From: Puccinellia tenuiflora
Lineage: Eukaryota; Streptophyta; Magnoliopsida; Poales; Poaceae
DNA: 64,000 nucleotides
Direction of reading: 5' to 3'
Assembly (NCBI GenBank): GCA_012064385.1
Contig: QRDG01000960.1
Span: forward strand, 111,206 to 175,205
The notes under the pieces were generated by a model. It did not search any database and had not been told where the DNA came from. It saw only the letters and a program-made list of their open reading frames with translations. The translations under genes were made by a program, and so were the position numbers. Numbering within the stretch: position 1 is the stretch's first letter; each line of letters starts with the position of its first letter. This document shows positions 57,750 to 64,000 of this stretch, one piece after another.

Positions 57750-58215
57750 TGTTTGGATGTATGAATTGGGTCTTGGAATTGAATTGGATTGGGAACACCA
57801 AATCGGAGTTGGAAATGAATTGACCTCTAATTGCAAATCAGCTGTTTGGATGTGCATAGTATTTCCTGTAGGAATCTAAAAATGGCATCCAATTCCAATT
57901 CTTGTTTGGATGTACAAACTGTTGAATCGAATATTTGGTGAATCTGAATCTCGGAGTTGCATCTAGCCGGAGAAGGTCCCAAGCTGCATCCAGCCGGAGA
58001 AGGCGGCGAGCGCCCACTCCTCCCCCTTGCGCAGCTCATCCACAGGCTGCAGCACCGGCTCCTCCCCGGCGGCGACGGTGCGCTCGAGGAACGGGACAGC
58101 GTTGGCGTGCCTCCTGAGGCCGCAGTGGATGGTGGCCTTGATATCATCCTCGAGAGTGGATTTGAAAACGGAAGAGGGGAGAGAGGGGGAGCAGGTGGGG
58201 GTCACGGGGTTCACT
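57750..58215 (-). other. Gene-like insert in the E8 LTR with a piece of pol
   Basis: The left part has three TGTTTGGATGT copies (about 57751, 57843, 57905) in AT-rich sequence. The right part is GC-rich with an 83-codon minus-strand ORF (58214-57963). Its middle shares 32 identical bases, 58134-58165, with 60248-60279 in the E8 integrase linker, read in the same frame (KSTLEDDIKA). The following residues, such as RRHANAVPFLERTVAAGEE, look like a plant protein that I cannot name. Probably a chimera of captured gene and pol sequence carried in the LTR. Confidence 0.5.
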
Positions 58216-58798
58216 TAACCCTAGGGGAGCACTGCAACGCGAGGGGAGCAGGTGCGGGTCGGCCATGGCGACAGTGCGCGCCACTGTCGCCACAGAGGTG
58301 ACGGTGCACCGGTACTTCCGGTCTGGAGACCGGTACTTCCGGCGGTCAGGAACAAAACAGAAATGCCCTTTCTATTTGAATAGCAAAACAATTCCAGAAA
58401 ATATACAAAAATTCTGGGAACAACTCCACAAGATAAACTAGCTCAACAAACATTTACTTGGGCCTTTGAGCATCATGACATGGTTTACCAATTACCAAGG
58501 CTAAGAAACACAATTGGAGATGGAAGTTAAAACACATTGGAGGCCCACCATTTGGTTCCTTTGCAAAAGAGTGAACTTAGAGAACTGGTTGGACCATAAG
58601 GTCACCTATCATGTTAAGGGTCGTACCAAGATTGCATTTCAAAGTTTAGAGTTTGGGGAAGGTTGGACTTCCCTTTTAACAATGTTTCCCAATTGTGGTT
58701 TGTTAACACAATCAAATTAAGAAATGCCATGATGCAAGCAAGAATGCAAAAGTGGAAAAATTCTTCGTATTTTTCATAACCAAGCTAGGGCTGTTACA

Positions 58799-58812
58799 AA
58801 TCTACCCCCCTT
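58799..58812 (-). other. Polypurine tract of E8
   Basis: On the minus strand AAGGGGGGTAGATT directly precedes the TGTAACAGCCC LTR start. Confidence 0.88.
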
Positions 58813-58834
58813 ACAGGAATCTCGTCCCGAGATT

Positions 58835-61800
58835 CTAGGCTTGAGTGAAAAAGGCGGGGTATTCCTGACGAAGGCTAGTTTCTCGCTCCCATGTGGCTTC
58901 TTCCTCGAAATGGTTAGACCATTGAACTTTGAGAAACTTGATGGACTTGTTGCGGGTTCTCCTCTCCGCTTCATCCAAGATGCGGATAGGATGCTCGCGA
59001 TAGGTCAAATCCTCTTGAATGTCCAAAACCTCATGATCAACCCCACGGATGGGATCCTTGAAGCACCGGCGGAGTTGGGAAACATGGAACACGTCATGGA
59101 CATCCGGGAAGTTGGAGGGCAACTCAAGTTGATAGGATAGATCGCCTCGCTTAGCTAGGATGGTGAAAGGGCCAACATAGCGGGGTGCTAATTTGCCCTT
59201 GATTCCGAAACGACGGACGCCTCGGAGAGGAGAGACTCGAAGATAGGCCTTGTCACCAATTTCATAGTGGACCTCTTGATGATGCTTGTCATAATAGCTT
59301 TTTTGACGAGATTGAGCGGCTTTGAGGTTTTCTCGAATGACATGGACTTTCTCTTCAGCTTCATTGATCACATCAGGACTGAAAAGTGACCTCTCCCCGG
59401 TTTCAGACCAACTGAGAGGAGTCCGGCACTTTCCCCCATATAGGACCTCGAAGGGAGCCATTTGCAAACTGGCTTGATAGCTATTGTTGTAGGAGAACTC
59501 GGCGAGAGGGAGGTATTTTTCCCAACTTTTGCCGAAGGAGATGACACAAGCCCGTAGCATATCCTCAAGGACTTGATTCACCCTTTTAGTTTGACCATCG
59601 GTTTGAGGGTGGTAGGCGGTGCTGAAGTTGAGACGGGTTCCAAGAGCCTTTTGGAAACTTTGCCAAAACTTGGACGTAAATAAGCTTCCACGGTCGGAGA
59701 TGATCCTCAAAGGAACCCCGTGCAAGGGAACAATCCGGGCCATATAGAGCTCGGCCAATTGAGCGGAGTTGATATCCTCTCGAACCGGGAGGAAATGGGC
59801 GACTTTGGATAGACGGTCAATGACGACCCAAATGGCATTGTTACCCTTTTGTGATCTCGGAAAACCGGTGATGAAATCCATACCAACTTCATCCCACTTC
59901 CACTCAGGAATGGCTATGGGGCAGAGGGTACCGGCTGGCCTTTGATGTTCAGCCTTCACTCGGCGACAGACGTCGCATTCAGCAACATACTCGGCGATCT
60001 CGCGCTTCATGCAAGACCACCAGAATTGAGGGCGAAGATCTTGGTACATTTTTGTGCTGCCGGGGTGAATAGAGATCGGTGACTCATGAGCTTCAGAGAG
60101 TATCAACTCCCTCATATTTCCACTCTTGGGCACCACTAGACGGTCACCAAAATAGACCACACCATTGTCATCAACCAAGAAACAGGCCGCCTTCCCATTA
60201 GCTATCTTCTCTTTGATCTCGAGGATTTCAGCGTCATTTTGCTGGGCGGCCTTGATATCATCCTCGAGAGTGGATTTGATCTCAAGGTTAGCTAGAAAAC
60301 CCGAAGGAACAATTTCCAGATTCAATTTAGCAAATTCCTCGTGGAGAGCCGGTTGCGCCTTTTCAACCATCACGGTATTGCAATAGGCTTTGCGGCTCAG
60401 AGCATCCGCCACGACATTTGCCTTGCCGGGCTGATAATTGAGAGTCACATCATAGTCCTTTATTAATTCCAGCCATCTCCTCTACCTCAAGTTCAGATCC
60501 GGCTGGGTGAAGAGATATTTCAGACTTTGGTGGTCAGAGTAGATCTCGCAACGGTTGCCCAAGAGGTAGGGCCTCCATTGCTTCAGAGCATGTACCACGG
60601 CGGCAAGCTCCAAATCATGAGTTGGATAATTTTGCTCGTGTGGCTTGAGTTGACGGGAAGCATAGGCGACCACATGGCCCTCTTGCATCAAAACACAGCC
60701 CAAGCCTTGGAGTGAGGCATTACAATAGACGACAAAGTCCTTGTCGGTGTCGGGGAGGACAAGCACCGGAGTGGTAGTGAGCTTGACCTTGAGGGTTTGG
60801 AAACTCTCTTCAGCCTTGTCTGACCACACAAATTGTTTGCCTTTCTTGAGTAGTTCAGTCAGCGCCTTGGCTATCTTGTAGAAGCCCTCAATGAATCGAC
60901 GGTAATAACCCGCCAATCCAAGGAAGCTTCGGATATCTTTGACGGATTTGGGAGTTGGCCAATCCAGGATTGCCTGAATCTTGTCAGGTATCACCGCTAC
61001 TCCGGCAGCTGACACCACATGACCGAGAAAGATGAGCTCCTTCAGCCAAAACTCACATTTAGAGAACTTGGCATAAAGACGGTGATCACGGAGCTTGGTC
61101 AAAACGAGTCGGAGATGCTCAGCATGTTCGTCTTCGGTCTTGGAGTACACAAGGATGTCATCGATGTAGATGATGACGAACTTGTCGAGGTACTCGTGGA
61201 AGATGGAGTTCATTAGCCTCATGAATGTAGCCGGAGCATTTGTGAGGCGGAAAGACATGACAGTGTACTCGTATAAGCCATAGCGGGTAGTGAAGGCCGT
61301 CTTAGGAATATCCTCCTTCCGGATCTTTATCTGATGGTAACCCGACCTCAGATCCATCTTGGAGAACACAGTGGCTCCAGCTAATTGATCGAACAAGTCG
61401 GTTATTCGAGGAATTGGATACTTGTTCTTGATGGTCACCGCATTAAGAGGGCGGTAGTCAACGACCAGATGAGGAACATTTGTATCACTCTTCTTGACAA
61501 AGATAACCGGGCAGCCCAAAGGTGAGCTACTCGGTAGGATGAATTCTTTTTCCAGCAGCTCATCAAGTTGCTTCTTCAATTCAGCTAGCTCTTCCGTTGG
61601 CATACGGTAGGGCGTCTTGGAAACTGGGGCGGTTCCCGGAACCAACTCAATCACAAACTCTACGCTGCGATCCGGTGGCATGCCGGGCAATTCCTCCGGG
61701 AAAACATCGGGGAAATCACACACCACAGCGACTTCAGACATATCAGGCGGGGTGATTCCTTCCAGGAAATAAAGACTGATCTCCGGTGAAAGAGGAGTGG

Positions 61801-62250
61801 CTGCGGAAGGAGTTGCAGAAGTTGGGGGACCAGTAACGCACTTCCCCATACCTTGGGTGGAACACTGTGACATTCTTGGCAGCACAATCCAGGTTTGCCT
61901 GATATTTCACTAACCAATCCATGCCCAGGATAACATCGATACCCTCTGACCTCAGGGCTATCAATGAGAACGGAAAAGGGACTGACCCTATGGCTATTTG
62001 AACATCGGGAGATATCCAATTGGTACGCCAACTAGAACCCGGTGTCTTGACCACTAACGGGGATCCATCATCACAAACGGTATTTGATGGTTGTGTGCAT
62101 ATGATATGGATATGAACGAATGCGAAGCTCCAGAATCAAATAGCACTGAAGCTGGATAAGTATTGATTTGAAGCGTACCCATGAGAACTCCGGGGTCCTC
62201 CTCAACGCCTTCAGCCGAGACGTGGTTCAGGCGGCCACGGCTGACGGTGG
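58835..62250 (-). pseudogene. pol of E8: protease, RT, RNase H, integrase, chromodomain
   Basis: Order on the minus strand: protease (LFDSGASHSFIS near 62150), RT (KMDLRSGYHQIKI, YIDDILVYSK near 61160), RNase H (LELAAVVHALKQW), integrase, and a C-terminal chromodomain-like end (LKVQWSNHFEEEATWERE). This layout is that of a Tekay/Del chromovirus. Frames shift at about 62054 and 61870. A TAG at 60484-60482 splits RNase H from integrase. In the intact 537-codon integrase frame the catalytic residues would be D191, D252 and residue 288, which is Lys in place of the usual Glu. The RT also reads SFRLTNAP where SFGLTNAP is usual. The element is therefore defective. Confidence 0.93.
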
Positions 62251-62289
62251 TAGCCTTGGCGGCTGGGGTAGAGGGTGCGGGTGCAGGTG

Positions 62290-63251
62290 CTGAGGGAGCC
62301 GGGGCCTTCTGGGGACACTCCCTGGAGTAGTGCGCCGGCTGGCCACAAGAGAAGCAAGTGAGCCCCGGTGGTGCAGGTAGTCGAGGTCGAAAACCGCCTC
62401 CAGCCGCACCCAAGGTCGAAGTAGCTGGGCGAGGCGGAGGTGGCAGGTACCCGGTGGGCTTCGGCGCGAAGGGCGCCTTTTGGCACGGCGCTGAAAGGCA
62501 CGAAGACCTTGCGCTTCTTGCCCTCAGAGGAGGAGGAGCTCTGGTGATCAGCTGGAGCTGGCCTCTTAGAAGCCTCCAGCTCCTTCCTACCTTGCTCCAT
62601 GGTGAGAGCCTGGTTGTAGAGCTCTTGGTAGGAGGTGAACTTGAAGGGTAGGAGCTCGTATCGGAGACGAGGTGCGAGCCCTTGCGGAAGAGGTATTGCT
62701 TGTCCTCATCATTCGTCACGTCCCGAGGGCGTAACGGGAGAGGTGGTTGAACTCCCGTCCATAAGACTGGACGTCCATGCGTCCCTGGGTTAGGTCCAGG
62801 AACTCCCGCCTCTTGAGCTTGAGGATGGGCTTGGGGATGTACGCCGCACGGAAGGCGGTGCGGAACTCCTCCCATGTGACAACATGGCCCGCGGCGACCA
62901 TTGCCACGTGGCTCTCCCACCAAGAGCCGGCGGCGCCTTCCAGCAGGTAGGTGGCGAAGTTGACATGTTCTGCCGCCGGAACGTGAAGAGCGGAAAACTT
63001 GCGCTCGATAGCCCGAAGCCAATCATCCGCATCAAGCGGCTCCTTGGCTTCAGAAAAGGTGGGAGGTTGGGACCACAAGAACTGGTTGAGGGTGGTGCAG
63101 TCCGTGTTCCTCCTGGCCCCTTGCTGGACCGCTGCTCGAGCAACAGCTCATTGCGCAGGCGGTTCTGCTCGATAGCCATCATAACCTCCGCCATTGAGGG
63201 TGGCGGCGGTGGATCAGGGTTGCTATGTTCCCCACGGTGGGTAGGAGCCAT
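62290..63251 (-). pseudogene. gag of E8, frameshifted
   Basis: ATG at 63251 (MAPTHRGEHSNP...) opens the Gag frame. Core motifs (DADDWLRAIERKF, GSWWESH, WEEFRTAFRAAYIP) lie at about 63040-62830, and a CCHC zinc knuckle (CFSCGQPAHYSREC) near 62360-62318. The coding sense passes through all three frames, with breaks at about 63080, 62720 and 62600-62400, so no full Gag can be made. Confidence 0.88.
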
Positions 63252-63630
63252 TCTGAAGAATTGGAACAACGACAAGTTAGTAACCAATCCTGACAGATAA
63301 GATAGATCATTGGTTGCTCCCAGATATGGATATTTAAGAAGCAATAAACACCAAATACAGATTTAGGCAACCACGGTGACATCACGTCATCGTGGCGATA
63401 TCAGACGGATATAACGGACTCGAGGCATAACTGGACGGTAAGAACCCAAACCCCGAGAACCTAAACCATAGACACCAAGCATAAACAAATCGAGGTAAGA
63501 ATCAGAGTAGAGCGAGTTGGACGAGAAGTAAAAAGAATCCTAAGAAGGTTTTCACAACTCATTTTTAGGTTATAAATATTTTCACTAGACTCGACATCGA
63601 CCAAAGAAAGGGTTTCCTACAGGCAGTCCT

Positions 63631-63642
63631 GCTCTGATACCA
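63631..63642 (-). other. Primer-binding site of E8
   Basis: GCTCTGATACCA on the plus strand is the complement of TGGTATCAGAGC, three bases from the LTR, as in E2. Confidence 0.93.
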
Positions 63643-63645
63643 ATT

Positions 63646-64000
63646 TGTAGCGCCCCGACCCCGGAATTATACAGAGAGGCTATGTATTCGGCACAACCAT
63701 CAAGGTATAAACAAAGATCGAGACTTGTGGAACAAACCAGCACATTGCATGACTCTACGACACAAGATATAAAGCCAACTCATATAATGAGAAGAATACA
63801 AATATTACACAACAAAAGGATCACAGATCCAACAAGTCATCAAGCGGTAAGCGGGTGTTATGTTGTCTAACAACAAGAAGCAAATATATGGCCTAAGAGG
63901 CCTACAATAACATCATCCCAGCCAGCTTGTTCCACGGTCCCAAGCGCCACCTGGGAACCCCAGACTAGTAGTCGACGTCAACGAAAGAACCCACCTAGTG
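63646..64000 (-). mobile_element. 5' LTR of E8 (3' end only)
   Basis: Starts TGTAGCGCCCC on the plus strand and follows 55641-55995 with a few substitutions and single-base indels. It continues beyond the window. Confidence 0.93.

Larger units (their letters stand above)
55641..58798 (-). mobile_element. 3' LTR of minus-strand Tekay-like Gypsy element E8 (3158 bp)
   Basis: On the minus strand it opens TGTAACAGCCC, like E2, and ends GGGGCGCTACA. The last about 350 bases recur at 63646-64000 with a few indels. Several blocks match the E2 LTR, for example CCTCTTAGGCC near 55889. CTTAT (55636-55640) should be the target duplication. It carries a gene-like insertion around 57750-58215. Confidence 0.92.

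Overview
This window reads as a gene-poor stretch of a large Triticeae-type grass genome (wheat, barley or a relative). The support is nested LTR retrotransposons of grass type (Copia elements of the Angela/BARE kind, Athila-lineage Gypsy elements with LTRs beginning TGATACG, a Tekay/Del-like Gypsy element and a Tat-lineage element with an antisense ORF), Stowaway MITEs with CTCCCTCCGT ends, and intron-containing plant genes. Family names are from memory of such sequences and were not checked against a database. No bacterial genes, CRISPR array, rRNA or tRNA gene was seen.

Left block (1-24044) is one nested stack. A Tat-lineage Gypsy element (3' end at 21978-24044, with an antisense ORF) sits just upstream of an exon of a host membrane-protein gene, so it probably lies in an intron. 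A second Gypsy element with 4.1 kb LTRs and almost no coding content (7294-21977) has inserted into the antisense ORF. Its 5' LTR was then hit twice: by a 5.4 kb TG...CA element that looks like a solo LTR (8266-13697, TSD GTTAA) and by a very young, non-coding Copia element (1-7293, 5' end outside the window).

Middle block (24045-38943) is the host-like island. It holds the last three exons of a multi-pass membrane protein gene (+), an orphan terminal membrane exon (30682-30867, +), and a two-exon F-box/DUF295-type gene (-, 36549-37356). Small DNA transposons are scattered through it: two Stowaway MITEs, a foldback MITE, a Pack-MULE-like element with about 150 bp TIRs, and a 642 bp MULE-type MITE with a perfect 9 bp TSD. 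A 5'-truncated LINE is flanked by an unusually long 65 bp target-site duplication.

Right block (38944-64000) is a second nested stack. A Copia LTR on the minus strand was entered by a full-length plus-strand Athila-lineage element (39165-49108, TSD ACGAG, gag-pol with one frameshift plus an extra ORF) and by a decayed minus-strand Athila-lineage element (from 49537). That second element received another minus-strand Copia LTR (54948), which in turn received a minus-strand Tekay-like Gypsy element (55641 to beyond the window). The pol of this last element carries a nonsense codon and a Lys in place of the integrase catalytic Glu.

The most unusual signal is non-coding. A module of three consecutive short palindromes recurs at the same spacing in the LTRs of three different Gypsy families, with paired base changes that keep each palindrome intact. 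Other points of interest are the antisense ORF with its own TATA box, the young element with no coding capacity, the 65 bp LINE target duplication, a pol-derived 32 bp fragment fused to gene-like sequence inside an LTR, and polypurine tracts duplicated downstream of pol in both Athila-lineage elements.
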